Shown: positions 17,709 through 28,726, counted from the stretch's first letter. The stretch: 64,000 bases of DNA from Aquimarina sp. MMG016 (GCF_018100805.1 NZ_JAGJEA010000003.1:372001-436000), one strand, 5' to 3'. Notes: generated by a model from the letters alone, not told the origin. Numbers and translations are program-made.

Positions 17709-19232
17709 ATGAAAAAAATTAAATATATACTATTGTCTCTTCTTACCGTAGGCTTTATGTCTTGCGAGAATGACACTTTAGAAGACCTAAGAAACAGAGG
17801 ACAAGAAGAATCCGTAGAACTTGAAATTTTTACGCAAGGAAGCGCAGATTTTTCCACATTTGTATCTATAGGAAACTCATTAACAGCAGGTTTTTCAGAC
17901 GGTGCTCTTTATAAAATTGCTCAAGAAAATTCTACTCCTGCAATAATGGCACAACAATTTGCAGCTTTAGGAAACGGTGGTGCCTTTACACAACCATTAA
18001 TGAATGATAATATCGGCGGTTTGTTAGCTGGAGGAACCCAAATTGATGGTTTTGGTCCAAGATTGGTCTTTGATGGTTCCGGACCAGCACCTTTACAATC
18101 ATTGGTGCCTTCTGCAGTGCCTACGACAGATATCGTTTTAAACCCTCCCACTGGGCCATTTAACAATCTTGGTGTACCCGGAGCTAAAAGTTTTCATCTA
18201 TTAGCTTCTGGTTATGGTAATATTGCGGCATTACCCAATGCTAATCCATATTTTATAAGAATGACAGGGGCAACACCTGACGCAAGCGTAATAGAATTGG
18301 CAATTGCACAACAACCCTCATTCATTTCTTTATGGATAGGTAACAATGACGTATTGGGCTATGCACTCTCCGGTGGCGATGGTACTGATCCAATAACACC
18401 AATAGCTGGAGCTGCCGGAGTTGGCTTTGAAGCTACTTACCAAGCGCTTGTAGGATCATTAACAGGCAATATTCCAGGAGTTCAAGGTATTCTTGGCAAT
18501 ATTCCTAATGTAACTTCCATACCTCATTTTACGACAGTACCGCACAATCCTGTACCATTAGATGCTGCTACGGCAAGTGCTGTTAATCAAGCGTATGCCG
18601 AATATAATGGAGGTTTACAATTAGCTTTAGCAAATAGTTTAATAGATGCAGAAGAAGCTGATGCTCGAACAATTAGTTTTGAAGCTTCATCGTCTAATGC
18701 TGTAGTGATTGTAGATGAGGATTTAACAGATTTATCCGGTTTAGGTTTACCTAACTTCAGGCAAGCCACTGAAGAAGACTTACTGGTATTACCGGCTTCA
18801 AGCTTCATAGGAACGCTTGCGGACCCACAAAATCCATTATCCGTTAACGGTGTTGCAGTAGCTTTATCCGATAAATGGGTGCTAACACCAGAAGAACAAA
18901 ACGAAATCGAAGTGGCAACCATTGCTTTTAATAATATTATAGAAACAGCTGCATCAGCAAATGGATTTGCACTATTTGATGCCAATGCACTGTTAGATCA
19001 AGTTGCTTCAACTGGTGTTGAAATAAACGAACTAATCATATCATCGGATTTAGTAACGGGTGGTGCTTTTTCATTAGATGGTGTACATCCTACCTCTAGA
19101 GGTTACGCATTGGTTGCTAATGAGATGCTAAAAGCTATAGATGCTACCTATGGTTCAAACTTTGAAGCTTCGGGTAATTTAGTAGATGTTTCAACCTACA
19201 ATACAAATTATTCGCCTGCATTACTTCAATAA
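17709..19232 (+). CDS. SGNH/GDSL-type hydrolase lipoprotein
   Basis: A 507-residue lipoprotein with lipobox Cys19 (VGFMSCEN). The GDSL block I is FVSIGNSLTAGF with Ser57 as predicted nucleophile. Block III-like LWIGNNDVLGYAL supplies the Asn. Block V is LDGVHPTSRG, with Asp457 and His460 completing the triad. It should hydrolyse ester bonds, most likely of lipids or acylated glycans, at the cell surface or in the periplasm. It is long for the family because of Ala/Gly-rich inserts. Location 20 bases after a TonB receptor suggests it processes or captures the receptor's ligand, an inference. Confidence 0.85.
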   Translation: MKKIKYILLSLLTVGFMSCENDTLEDLRNRGQEESVELEIFTQGSADFSTFVSIGNSLTAGFSDGALYKIAQENSTPAIMAQQFAALGNGGAFTQPLMNDNIGGLLAGGTQIDGFGPRLVFDGSGPAPLQSLVPSAVPTTDIVLNPPTGPFNNLGVPGAKSFHLLASGYGNIAALPNANPYFIRMTGATPDASVIELAIAQQPSFISLWIGNNDVLGYALSGGDGTDPITPIAGAAGVGFEATYQALVGSLTGNIPGVQGILGNIPNVTSIPHFTTVPHNPVPLDAATASAVNQAYAEYNGGLQLALANSLIDAEEADARTISFEASSSNAVVIVDEDLTDLSGLGLPNFRQATEEDLLVLPASSFIGTLADPQNPLSVNGVAVALSDKWVLTPEEQNEIEVATIAFNNIIETAASANGFALFDANALLDQVASTGVEINELIISSDLVTGGAFSLDGVHPTSRGYALVANEMLKAIDATYGSNFEASGNLVDVSTYNTNYSPALLQ

Positions 19233-19241
19233 ATAAAGAGT

Positions 19242-19296
19242 AAGCTTATAAATAAAACCGTTTGGCTTATTGCCAAACGGTTTTATTTATAAGCTT
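19242..19296. terminator. 25-bp perfect hairpin, bidirectional terminator
   Basis: Bases 19242-19266 pair perfectly with 19272-19296 around the loop TTATT. Both arms carry A/T-rich flanks, so it can stop transcripts from both sides. The right arm contains the stop codon of the converging desaturase gene (19287-19289), so this gene ends inside its own terminator. The stem is unusually long. Confidence 0.85.
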
Positions 19297-20564
19297 TTAC
19301 TAAGCAGTTGATTGATTCTAACATTTTTTTCAACAAACAAAAAATAAAAAGTCAACACAAAGGAAATAACCATATATCCTACTATCAAATACGTTGCTCC
19401 CAGAAATAAGTCATCAATACCAAACCACCCATTTCCCATAATAATTAGATATGAGCCGAACCCCACCTTTATACCCTCAGCATATATAGAAATAATATGT
19501 AGGTCCATTAATGAAGTATAGGCGAATATAGAGATAGCCAGAAAGATTGAGTAATTGATAATCTCCATAAACTCAAAATCTCCAAAACTCACTAATAAAT
19601 AATACATTAAGGTTAATGTTGCTATTAACTGCAGCCAAGACCATAATTTTAATAATAATGAACTTTCTGTTTTATATTTTTTACGAGTATATGGATCTGT
19701 AATAATCTGAATCGGATACTTTTCATTTACATCATCAGGCCTCCATCCAGTCGGCATATACCATATACGTATTTTATCCCACCAACTTTTTGTTCTCCAG
19801 GCATCTTTTAATATTCCCCAGGCATGCATAAAATTAATCAGGAAAGGATTCCAGGTATTTACAGGTTTTTTTACTCCATAAACTGGTGGTTTATCAGGCA
19901 TTTCTTCTTGAAACGTGCCAAAAAACTTATCCCAGAAAATAAATATCTGTGAATAATTTTTATCTAAATACTCATCATTGATAGCGTGATGTACTCTATG
20001 GTGAGATGGTGTAACAATAATATGTTCCAAAAAACCCATCTTGTTTATCAACCTTGTATGATACCAGAATTGCGCAAATAAATGGATTGGCGCAACCAGT
20101 GCAACCACATTTGCAGGAATGCCTAGCAATGCTAAAGGAACGTATAAAAAGAAATATATTGAAATTATAGCAGAAACGCTTTGTCTCAAAGCACAGGCTA
20201 AATTAAATTCTTCACTACTATGATGTATGATATGCCGATTCCAAAATAAATTAATCGTATGATTAAAACGATGTGACCAATATCCTGCGAAGTCCAACCC
20301 TATAAATGTTAAAACATAAACGGCTATAGAAGAATTAATATTTATCAATGCAATACGATCAACCATCCAATCGTAACTTATAATAACTATTGCTAGCCCT
20401 GTTAAGCTTCTTAATGTATCCGTCATTCCAGAGCTTAAACTCGAAATTGTATCCATAGCTTCATTAACAGGAATTCCTTTGATTCTACTAATCAAATATT
20501 CTATTAATATCAATACAATAAATCCAGGAATAGCATAGCTTAGTGCTGTTGCATATGTTTCCAT
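19287..20564 (-). CDS. Sterol desaturase/fatty acid hydroxylase family membrane protein
   Basis: A 425-residue multi-spanning membrane protein with the three His boxes of the di-iron hydroxylase superfamily: H98xxxH102 (SHRFNH), H111xxHH115 (HIIHHSS) and H188HxxHH193 (SHHRVHH). Enzymes of this family hydroxylate or desaturate sterols, carotenoids or lipids. The extra C-terminal membrane region after residue 300 (LISFGD-like segments to FVEKNVRI) makes it longer than bare family members and resembles alkylglycerol monooxygenase-like proteins. The substrate is unknown. Convergent with the GDSL lipoprotein. Confidence 0.85.
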   Translation of the reverse strand: METYATALSYAIPGFIVLILIEYLISRIKGIPVNEAMDTISSLSSGMTDTLRSLTGLAIVIISYDWMVDRIALININSSIAVYVLTFIGLDFAGYWSHRFNHTINLFWNRHIIHHSSEEFNLACALRQSVSAIISIYFFLYVPLALLGIPANVVALVAPIHLFAQFWYHTRLINKMGFLEHIIVTPSHHRVHHAINDEYLDKNYSQIFIFWDKFFGTFQEEMPDKPPVYGVKKPVNTWNPFLINFMHAWGILKDAWRTKSWWDKIRIWYMPTGWRPDDVNEKYPIQIITDPYTRKKYKTESSLLLKLWSWLQLIATLTLMYYLLVSFGDFEFMEIINYSIFLAISIFAYTSLMDLHIISIYAEGIKVGFGSYLIIMGNGWFGIDDLFLGATYLIVGYMVISFVLTFYFLFVEKNVRINQLLSKSL

Positions 20565-20740
20565 AAGATATGTTTTGTTTAAAAGTAAGGAAAATATTCT
20601 TTAGCACAAACCTAATTCAGAACAACCCTAAAGCATTATAAAACCACAGAAAAAGAGGAGATCTTTGCTCAAAAAAACTATATAAAGTTTTGCCTTAAAA
20701 AAACAAAAGAAAAGGAGTTATATTTTTCATTTTAAAAGAC

Positions 20741-20748
20741 TATATTTG
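20741..20748 (+). promoter_or_regulatory. -7 box of atpD-atpC
   Basis: TATATTTG matches TAnnTTTG exactly. Start near 20755 would leave about 78 nt of leader before the atpD ATG at 20833. The leader is longer than for other genes here. Confidence 0.65.
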
Positions 20749-20814
20749 CAGCCTGAAAAAGGACGGTATTTTTAATTATAAAACCTTAACCTTTTTTACA
20801 TAGTTAAATACTAA

Positions 20815-22341
<1,527 letters not shown>

Positions 22342-22352
22342 TTTGGTTAATT

Positions 22353-22399
22353 GTTGATAGGTGGTAGTTTTGAGATATACTTTCTAAAACACTATCAAC
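22353..22399 (+). promoter_or_regulatory. Stem-loop between atpD and atpC
   Basis: GTTGATAG (22353-22360) pairs with CTATCAAC (22392-22399), and GTTTT with AAAAC inside. No T run follows, so it is not a terminator. It could protect or separate the two cistrons, or be a dispersed repeat. An ACAAC-rich stretch follows up to the atpC ATG. Confidence 0.45.
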
Positions 22400-22427
22400 C
22401 AACAACGAACAACAAACAACTATACAT

Positions 22428-22703
22428 ATGTATTTAGAAATAGTAACTCCAGAAGCAGTATTATTCAGTGGTGAAGTAACTTCTGTTGCGGTACCAGGTG
22501 TGAATGGAGAGTTTCAGATGTTAGATAATCACGCACCTATTGTTTCTTTACTAGGAAAAGGAAGTGTAAAAGTGTATGGTGATATGAATTTAGAAGAAGA
22601 AGTAGCTGAAAAATTCACTAAAGAGAATGGTGTAACATTACTTCCGATAAACTCTGGAACTATCGAAATGAAAGACAATAAAGTAATCGTATTAGCAGAC
22701 TAA
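22428..22703 (+). CDS. atpC: F0F1 ATP synthase subunit epsilon (short form)
   Basis: A 91-residue protein matching the N-terminal beta-sandwich domain of the epsilon subunit (MYLEIVTPEAVLFSGEVTSVAVPGVNGEFQMLDNHAPIVSLLGKG). The C-terminal two-helix domain that in other bacteria inhibits ATP hydrolysis is absent; usual lengths are about 130-140. This short form is, to my knowledge, normal in flavobacteria, so it is not a truncation by mutation. It lies 86 bases after atpD and is followed by a strong terminator. Confidence 0.93.
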   Translation: MYLEIVTPEAVLFSGEVTSVAVPGVNGEFQMLDNHAPIVSLLGKGSVKVYGDMNLEEEVAEKFTKENGVTLLPINSGTIEMKDNKVIVLAD

Positions 22704-22729
22704 TTCGGTTGTTTATAAAAAATTCTAAG

Positions 22730-22764
22730 CCCTAATCCTGAAATTTTCGGATTAGGGTTTTTTT
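22730..22764 (+). terminator. Rho-independent terminator of atpD-atpC
   Basis: CCCTAATCC (22730-22738) pairs with GGATTAGGG (22749-22757), followed by seven T. It ends the ATP synthase transcript 27 bases after atpC. Confidence 0.9.
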
Positions 22765-22838
22765 ATTGTATAACATAAGCTTATTCCACTATTTGTTAGA
22801 TAAATGTTAGGTTTAGTGTATAAAATCTACTTAAGTAG

Positions 22839-22846
22839 TATATTTG
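22839..22846 (+). promoter_or_regulatory. -7 box of the suf operon
   Basis: TATATTTG, an exact TAnnTTTG match, 35 bases before the ATG of the sufA-like gene. It would give a leader of about 28 nt. No IscR-like or Fur-like site was recognised around it. Confidence 0.65.
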
Positions 22847-22880
22847 CATTCAATTTAGAATTAATCTATTTTATTTTAAT

Positions 22881-23210
22881 ATGATTAAAGTATCAGACAT
22901 AGCTAAAAACAAGGTCATCGAATTGATGAGTGATGATGGGTATAATGCTACTACTGATTATGTCCGGGTTGGCGTAAAAAGTGGTGGATGCTCAGGTTTA
23001 TCTTATGACTTAAAGTTTGATAAAGCTCAACAAGAAGGAGATAAGGTGTTCGAAGACAATGGAGTAAAAATCATCGTAGATAAAAAAAGCTTCCTTTATC
23101 TAATTGGTACAACACTAGAATACTCTGGTGGATTAAACGGTACCGGTTTTGTGTTTAATAATCCCAACGCTAGTAGAACTTGTGGTTGTGGAGAGAGTTT
23201 TTCCCTTTAA
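22881..23210 (+). CDS. HesB/IscA/SufA-type iron-sulfur assembly protein
   Basis: A 109-residue A-type carrier that receives Fe-S clusters from the SufBCD scaffold and hands them to apoproteins. The three conserved cysteines are present: Cys37 in SGGCSGLSY and Cys101 and Cys103 in the C-terminal CGCGESF. First gene of the suf operon, 43 bases before sufB. SufA and IscA cannot be told apart by motif; context favours a SufA role. Confidence 0.93.
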   Translation: MIKVSDIAKNKVIELMSDDGYNATTDYVRVGVKSGGCSGLSYDLKFDKAQQEGDKVFEDNGVKIIVDKKSFLYLIGTTLEYSGGLNGTGFVFNNPNASRTCGCGESFSL

Positions 23211-23253
23211 AAATTTAAAAAAAAGATCCTGAAATGAGTTCAGGATTGTAAAG

Positions 23254-24699
23254 ATGGCATATACTGAAGACGACTTAAAGAAAGAATTAGAGACCAAAGA
23301 ATATGAGTATGGATTTTATACAGATATAGAATCTGATACTTTTCCTGTTGGCCTTAATGAAGATATCGTTCGCGCAATTTCTAAGAAAAAAGAGGAGCCT
23401 GAATGGATGACAGCATGGAGATTAGAAGCTTTTCGTGTCTGGGAACAGATGGAAGAGCCTGAGTGGGCTAATGTAAACTATGAAAAACCTAATTTTCAAG
23501 ACATTTCCTACTACTCTGCTCCTAACAAAAAGCCGAAGTATAATAGTATAGATGAAGTAGACCCTGAGCTATTAGAAACCTTTAAAAAACTTGGGATCTC
23601 TCTGGATGAGCAAAAGAAATTGGCAGGCGTTGCAGTTGATATTGTAATGGATTCTGTTTCTGTGGCTACTACATTTAAAGAAACTCTGGCAGAAAAAGGA
23701 ATTATATTCTGTTCTATTTCTGAAGCAATTCAGGAACACCCTGAATTGGTTAAAAAATACATTGGCTCTGTAGTTCCGCAAAAAGACAATTTTTATGCAG
23801 CATTAAACTCTGCAGTATTCAGTGATGGTTCTTTCTGTTATATCCCCAAAGGTGTTCGTTGCCCGATGGAGTTATCGACGTATTTTAGAATCAATCAAGC
23901 CGGAACAGGTCAGTTTGAACGAACTCTTGTTGTTGCAGATCAAGGAAGTTATGTAAGTTATCTGGAGGGTTGCACAGCTCCATCCAGAGATGAAAATCAA
24001 TTACACGCTGCCGTTGTAGAATTAATTGCACTGGATGATGCAGAGATTAAATATTCAACCGTACAGAATTGGTATCCCGGTAATGCAGAAGGTAAAGGAG
24101 GAGTCTTTAACTTCGTAACCAAACGTGGTATCTGTGAAACTAATGCTAAAATTTCCTGGACACAAGTAGAAACAGGATCAGCAGTAACCTGGAAATACCC
24201 ATCTTGTGTTTTAAAAGGTGATAATTCGGTAGGAGAATTTTATTCTATCGCTGTTACTAATAACTTCCAACAAGCGGATACAGGTACCAAAATGATACAT
24301 CTTGGTAAAAACACCAAGAGTACTATTATTTCTAAAGGTATTTCGGCTGGAAAGTCTCAAAATAGTTACCGAGGATTAGTACAAATAAATAGTAGAGCTA
24401 AGAATGCCCGTAATTTTTCACAATGTGATTCATTACTTATGGGCAATGAATGTGGTGCACATACGTTTCCTTATATAGAAGCAAAAAATAAAACTGCTCA
24501 GATAGAACATGAAGCAACGACTAGCAAGATAGGTGAAGATCAGATTTTTTACTGTAACCAAAGAGGTATCGATACCGAAAAAGCAATCGCATTGATTGTA
24601 AATGGTTTTAGTAAAGAAGTCTTAAATAAATTGCCTATGGAATTTGCTGTCGAAGCCCAAAAACTTTTGGAGATTTCTCTGGAAGGTTCTGTAGGGTAA
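23254..24699 (+). CDS. sufB: Fe-S cluster assembly protein SufB
   Basis: A 481-residue scaffold subunit of SufBC2D, on which new Fe-S clusters form. Recognisable stretches: [49 protein letters not shown] and [20 protein letters not shown] near the end. The length is normal. It follows the A-type carrier and is separated from sufC by a lipoprotein gene. Confidence 0.96.
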   Translation: MAYTEDDLKKELETKEYEYGFYTDIESDTFPVGLNEDIVRAISKKKEEPEWMTAWRLEAFRVWEQMEEPEWANVNYEKPNFQDISYYSAPNKKPKYNSIDEVDPELLETFKKLGISLDEQKKLAGVAVDIVMDSVSVATTFKETLAEKGIIFCSISEAIQEHPELVKKYIGSVVPQKDNFYAALNSAVFSDGSFCYIPKGVRCPMELSTYFRINQAGTGQFERTLVVADQGSYVSYLEGCTAPSRDENQLHAAVVELIALDDAEIKYSTVQNWYPGNAEGKGGVFNFVTKRGICETNAKISWTQVETGSAVTWKYPSCVLKGDNSVGEFYSIAVTNNFQQADTGTKMIHLGKNTKSTIISKGISAGKSQNSYRGLVQINSRAKNARNFSQCDSLLMGNECGAHTFPYIEAKNKTAQIEHEATTSKIGEDQIFYCNQRGIDTEKAIALIVNGFSKEVLNKLPMEFAVEAQKLLEISLEGSVG

Positions 24700-24724
24700 A
24701 TGTATAACCATCAAATCCTCATTA

Positions 24725-25138
24725 ATGAAAAAATTATTCCCACTAATTTTAGTATTAAGTATCGTAATTACCTCTTGTAAAAATGAAAAATCCCAAGCCT
24801 CTGTAGATGGAGCACAATTAATCAGGGGCGAATTTATCTTAATCGATGATGCCGGAGTGATCAAAGGTAAAGATTTTATATATGGAGTAGAGCTTAATGA
24901 GCTAGCAAACGAATTGGACAAAAAATCTAAACCATTACAAAGAGAAGAATACGATATGGTTCCTGTTGTTGTAAAAGGGATTATTAAGCCTAACCCAAAA
25001 GAGGGATGGGATGAAGTCGTAGAAATAACAGAGATTGTCGGAGTTACAGAACCAACTTCTGAATTACCAACAAAAATAAAATCTTCAGAAAATGGAGAAA
25101 CCTCTAGTGAAAATGGACACGAAGGACATAATCACTAG
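24725..25138 (+). CDS. Lipoprotein with His-rich tail, inside the suf operon
   Basis: A 137-residue predicted lipoprotein: signal peptide and lipobox Cys18 (IVITSCKNE). The mature domain (GEFILIDDAGVIKGKDFIYGVELNELANELDKK, VPVVVKGIIKPNP, WDEVVEITEI) suggests a small beta-rich fold. The last residues are acidic and Ser-rich, ending HEGHNH, a possible metal-binding tail. It starts 25 bases after sufB and ends 53 bases before sufC on the same strand, so it is cotranscribed with cytoplasmic Fe-S genes though its product is exported. I do not recognise the family. A role in metal sensing or delivery would be a guess. Confidence 0.75.
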   Translation: MKKLFPLILVLSIVITSCKNEKSQASVDGAQLIRGEFILIDDAGVIKGKDFIYGVELNELANELDKKSKPLQREEYDMVPVVVKGIIKPNPKEGWDEVVEITEIVGVTEPTSELPTKIKSSENGETSSENGHEGHNH

Positions 25139-25191
25139 TAAAGCGATTATAAATAATATTCTTTAAGAAAAAGAAAAGAGATCTATAAAAA

Positions 25192-25944
25192 ATGTTAGAA
25201 ATAAAGGATTTGCACGCTAGTGTTGAAGGAAAAGAAATACTAAAAGGCCTTAATCTTAATGTAAAGGCTGGTGAAGTACACGCGATTATGGGGCCTAATG
25301 GTGCCGGAAAAAGTACCTTGGCCAATATCGTTGCCGGAAAAGAAGAATATGAAGTAACAGAAGGCAATATTCTTTTAGAAGGAGAAGATATTGAAGAACT
25401 AGCACCAGAAGAGCGAGCTCATAAAGGTGTTTTTATGTCTTTTCAGTATCCTGTAGAAATTCCTGGGGTAACGGTAACCAACTTTATGAAAACCGCTATC
25501 AACGAGACCAGAAAAGCACAAGGTCTTGAAGAAATGCCTGCAAAGGATATGTTGAAGAAAATTCGCGAGAAATCTGAATTATTAGAGATCGACCGTAAAT
25601 TTTTATCTCGTTCCCTTAATGAAGGGTTCTCTGGTGGAGAGAAAAAGCGTAACGAGATTTTTCAGATGGCAATGATGGAGCCTAAGCTTGCTATTCTTGA
25701 TGAAACAGATTCTGGATTGGATATCGACGCCTTGAGAATTGTTGCTAATGGTGTAAACAAATTAAAAGGTCAAGATAATGCTGTGGTAGTAATTACTCAT
25801 TACCAGCGATTATTAGAATATATTGTTCCTGATTATGTACATGTTTTGTATGATGGAAAAATTGTAAAGTCAGGCAGTAAAGAATTGGCTTTAGAATTAG
25901 AAGAAAAAGGATACGACTGGATTAAAGAAGAGATAAACGCATAA
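25192..25944 (+). CDS. sufC: Fe-S cluster assembly ATPase SufC
   Basis: A 250-residue ABC-type ATPase of the SufBC2D complex. Walker A is GPNGAGKST (34-42), the signature is FSGGEKKRNEIFQM (the SufC variant), and Walker B is LAILDETDSGLD. It is soluble and drives structural change in SufB-SufD. It ends 2 bases before sufD. Confidence 0.97.
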   Translation: MLEIKDLHASVEGKEILKGLNLNVKAGEVHAIMGPNGAGKSTLANIVAGKEEYEVTEGNILLEGEDIEELAPEERAHKGVFMSFQYPVEIPGVTVTNFMKTAINETRKAQGLEEMPAKDMLKKIREKSELLEIDRKFLSRSLNEGFSGGEKKRNEIFQMAMMEPKLAILDETDSGLDIDALRIVANGVNKLKGQDNAVVVITHYQRLLEYIVPDYVHVLYDGKIVKSGSKELALELEEKGYDWIKEEINA

Positions 25945-25946
25945 TT

Positions 25947-27260
25947 ATGGAACTAAAGGAAAAATTAGTATCCTCTTTTTTGGCTTTTGAAAACACCGTA
26001 GATATTGATGCTCCGGTTCACGAAATTAGAAGTCAAGCCATAAAGAATTTTGAAGAAAAAGGATTCCCTTCTAAAAAGGAAGAAGCCTGGAAGTATACCT
26101 CTCTAAATGCTATCCTTAAACATGACTATAGTGTTTTTCCTAAAGAAGAAAATGCACTGGAGTTCAAGGATATTAAGAAATACTTTGTTCATGACCTGGA
26201 CACTTATAAAATTGTATTTATAGACGGAAAATACTCTTCTCACTTATCAGAAACTACACATGATAAAATTGATGTGTGCCTAATGTCTTCTGCCCTTTCT
26301 CACGAGAAGTATAAGCCAATCATTGAAAATTATTTTAATAAAGTAGCGAAGCAGGATGGATTGACTTCATTGAATACTGCTTTTTCTAGAGAAGGAGCTT
26401 ATATTTATATTCCGAAAAATAAGCTGGCGGATAAACCAATTCAAATCGTACATTTTTCTACCGGAAAAGAATCTGCTCAGATGTTACAGCCTCGTAATCT
26501 AATTGTTGTAGAAGAGAATTCTCATGTTCAGATTATTGAACGCCACCAGAGTTTAACCAATAATGCGGTATTAACAAACTCTGTAACCGAGATATTTGCT
26601 GACAAAAGAGCGATTGTGGATTATTATAAGATCCAAAATGATAATGAAAATGCTTCTTTAATCGATAATACATTTATAGAGCAACAAGCTCAGAGTATTG
26701 CCTCAGTACACACGTTTGCCTTTGGTGGAAATATTACGAGAAACAACCTTAATTTCTATCAAAAAGGAGAAGGTATTGATTCTATACTTAATGGGGTAAC
26801 TATTATCGAAGGAAAGCAACATGTAGATCATAATACACTTGTTCATCATACTGAACCTAATTGTGAAAGTCATCAGGATTATAAAGGTATTTTTGATGAA
26901 AAAGCTACAGGTGTTTTTAACGGTAAGATCATTGTAAATAAAGAAGCTCAGAAAACTAACGCTTTTCAGTCTAATAACAATGTATTGTTAAGTGATAAGG
27001 CAACGATCAATTCTAAACCTCAGTTAGAGATTTTTGCAGACGACGTAAAATGTTCACACGGCTGTACAATTGGTCAGCTAGATGAAAATGCTTTATTCTA
27101 TATGAGAGCCAGAGGAATTGGTGAAAAAGAAGCCAGAGCATTATTGATGTATGCTTTTGCTAATAATGTATTAGAAAGCGTAAAAATACCTCAACTTAAA
27201 AGTAGAATAAATAAACTAATCGCCAATAAGCTTGGTGTTAATATTGGTTTTGATTTGTAG
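25947..27260 (+). CDS. sufD: Fe-S cluster assembly protein SufD
   Basis: A 437-residue SufB paralogue and partner in SufBC2D, needed for iron uptake into the nascent cluster. The N-terminal part has KKEEAWKYTSL; the beta-helix core has GKQHVDHNTLVHHTEPNCESHQDYKGIF, with the conserved His in the H-H region, and the end has CSHGCTIGQLDENALFYMRARGI. Last gene of the first suf segment, followed by a terminator. Confidence 0.96.
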   Translation: MELKEKLVSSFLAFENTVDIDAPVHEIRSQAIKNFEEKGFPSKKEEAWKYTSLNAILKHDYSVFPKEENALEFKDIKKYFVHDLDTYKIVFIDGKYSSHLSETTHDKIDVCLMSSALSHEKYKPIIENYFNKVAKQDGLTSLNTAFSREGAYIYIPKNKLADKPIQIVHFSTGKESAQMLQPRNLIVVEENSHVQIIERHQSLTNNAVLTNSVTEIFADKRAIVDYYKIQNDNENASLIDNTFIEQQAQSIASVHTFAFGGNITRNNLNFYQKGEGIDSILNGVTIIEGKQHVDHNTLVHHTEPNCESHQDYKGIFDEKATGVFNGKIIVNKEAQKTNAFQSNNNVLLSDKATINSKPQLEIFADDVKCSHGCTIGQLDENALFYMRARGIGEKEARALLMYAFANNVLESVKIPQLKSRINKLIANKLGVNIGFDL

Positions 27261-27291
27261 AGGCAGACTGATAAAAATTATATATAAAGGA

Positions 27292-27319
27292 AGCCTTAAG
27301 TTAATCTTAGGGCTTTTTT
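27292..27319 (+). terminator. Terminator after sufD
   Basis: AGCCTTAAG (27292-27300) pairs with CTTAGGGCT (27306-27314) with one G-U pair, followed by a T run. It separates sufD from the converging serine hydrolase gene, so sufS has to be transcribed on its own. Confidence 0.82.
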
Positions 27320-28670
27320 ATTCTACAGCACTAACCATTTCCTTTAAAAATGTATTAAAATCCACTCCAGCATCTCCAATGAGTCCAAAACGTACAATTA
27401 CTAAGTCTTTAGAAGGAATAATAAATACACGCTGACCCTGAAATCCATTAGCCGAAAACATATCTTTTGGTGCATCTGGATAAAAACCTCCTACATTGAG
27501 CCAAAAATGCCCTCCATAGTCACCTTCTGATGTTGGGCTTGGTGTAGTCACGTAATCTGTCCAAGAAGGGTTAAAAATCTGCTCTCCGTTCCAATTACCT
27601 TTATGTAAATACAGCAATCCAAACTTTCCCCAATCTCTTACAGTAGCCCAGGCATAAGAAGAACCTACATAATTTCCTACCATATCGGTTTCCATAAGCA
27701 TAGAGTGCATCCCTATTTTGTCAATAAATTCTCGATAGGGATAATCCAGATATTCCTGATAACTATCAAAATGTTTTCGTAAAATCCCAGACAACAAATT
27801 AGAAACACCTGATGAATAATACCAATACTCATTGGGTTTATGAATAAGCTTTTTATGAATCTGTGTTTTTGTCATATCGGTATCCAGATATAACATTGTA
27901 GTAGCATCCGAAATAGAACCATAATCCTCATCCCACTCCAAACCACAATTCATTTGTAATAAATTATTGATCGTGATTTCTTTTCTATCATCATTTTGCC
28001 AGGCTTCAACAGGTGCTTTATCATTGATATTTATCTTTTTTTGGCTTTGTAACACACCATAAATGGTCGCCAAAACACTTTTAGTCATCGACCAGCCTAA
28101 TAGCTTTGAATCTTTATCTAAACCTTCAGCATACTTCTCTGCTATGATCTGATCTTTATGAATTACCAGAACTGCTCTGGTTTTCTGGATATTTTCACCT
28201 TCAGCATCAAAAATCGATGAAACTACCTCATTCACTTTCGTGTAATCGACATTGCCAAAAACAGTATCTTTTTGAGGTAAATCTCCATATGGAAAAGGTA
28301 AATTCTTTTTTATAATTGTGCGATTCGGTTTTAGATAAGGAACTTTAGTGTCAAAATCATCATTGATCAAAACGCTTCCTAACCCCTCTCTATAGATCGC
28401 TTTTCGTTCTTGTAAACCAAAAACAGAAGCAACTGCATATTTTTCTTCAGAATTGACCACATCATCTGCTAAATGAACCGGAGCAAAATTATTGTCTTTG
28501 GAGTCCGTGAATTCAGCGCTGCGATTAGCCATAAACACCGAAGAACACATGTTTTTCGCAGAATATCCTGTGAGTATGGTAAGTTTAGGGTAATTCAGGA
28601 AAGCTCCGATCAATATAATAGCAACTAATCCAATACAAGTAAATCCAAGAATCTTTTTAAACCGCTTCAT
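27318..28670 (-). CDS. Serine hydrolase, class C beta-lactamase/penicillin-binding fold
   Basis: A 450-residue protein with one N-terminal membrane anchor (residues 9-26, GFTCIGLVAIILIGAFL). The catalytic SxxK motif is Ser194-Met-Thr-Lys197 (GWSMTKSVLA), followed by YYYSSGVSNLLSG as second motif and a C-terminal GGHFWLN stretch. It is a peptidase or esterase acting in the periplasm; beta-lactam hydrolysis is not implied. It lies on the opposite strand between sufD and sufS and has no evident link to Fe-S assembly. Confidence 0.87.
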   Translation of the reverse strand: MKRFKKILGFTCIGLVAIILIGAFLNYPKLTILTGYSAKNMCSSVFMANRSAEFTDSKDNNFAPVHLADDVVNSEEKYAVASVFGLQERKAIYREGLGSVLINDDFDTKVPYLKPNRTIIKKNLPFPYGDLPQKDTVFGNVDYTKVNEVVSSIFDAEGENIQKTRAVLVIHKDQIIAEKYAEGLDKDSKLLGWSMTKSVLATIYGVLQSQKKININDKAPVEAWQNDDRKEITINNLLQMNCGLEWDEDYGSISDATTMLYLDTDMTKTQIHKKLIHKPNEYWYYSSGVSNLLSGILRKHFDSYQEYLDYPYREFIDKIGMHSMLMETDMVGNYVGSSYAWATVRDWGKFGLLYLHKGNWNGEQIFNPSWTDYVTTPSPTSEGDYGGHFWLNVGGFYPDAPKDMFSANGFQGQRVFIIPSKDLVIVRFGLIGDAGVDFNTFLKEMVSAVE

Positions 28671-28726
28671 TGTGCAATTAGGTTAAATCATTCTAAAAAT
28701 AAGTAATATCAGTTAGAAATACTTAC

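Noticed and set aside
27318..28670. Beta-lactamase resistance gene
   Set aside because: It has the SxxK fold, but membrane anchoring and the general family pattern fit a serine peptidase or esterase; resistance is not supported.
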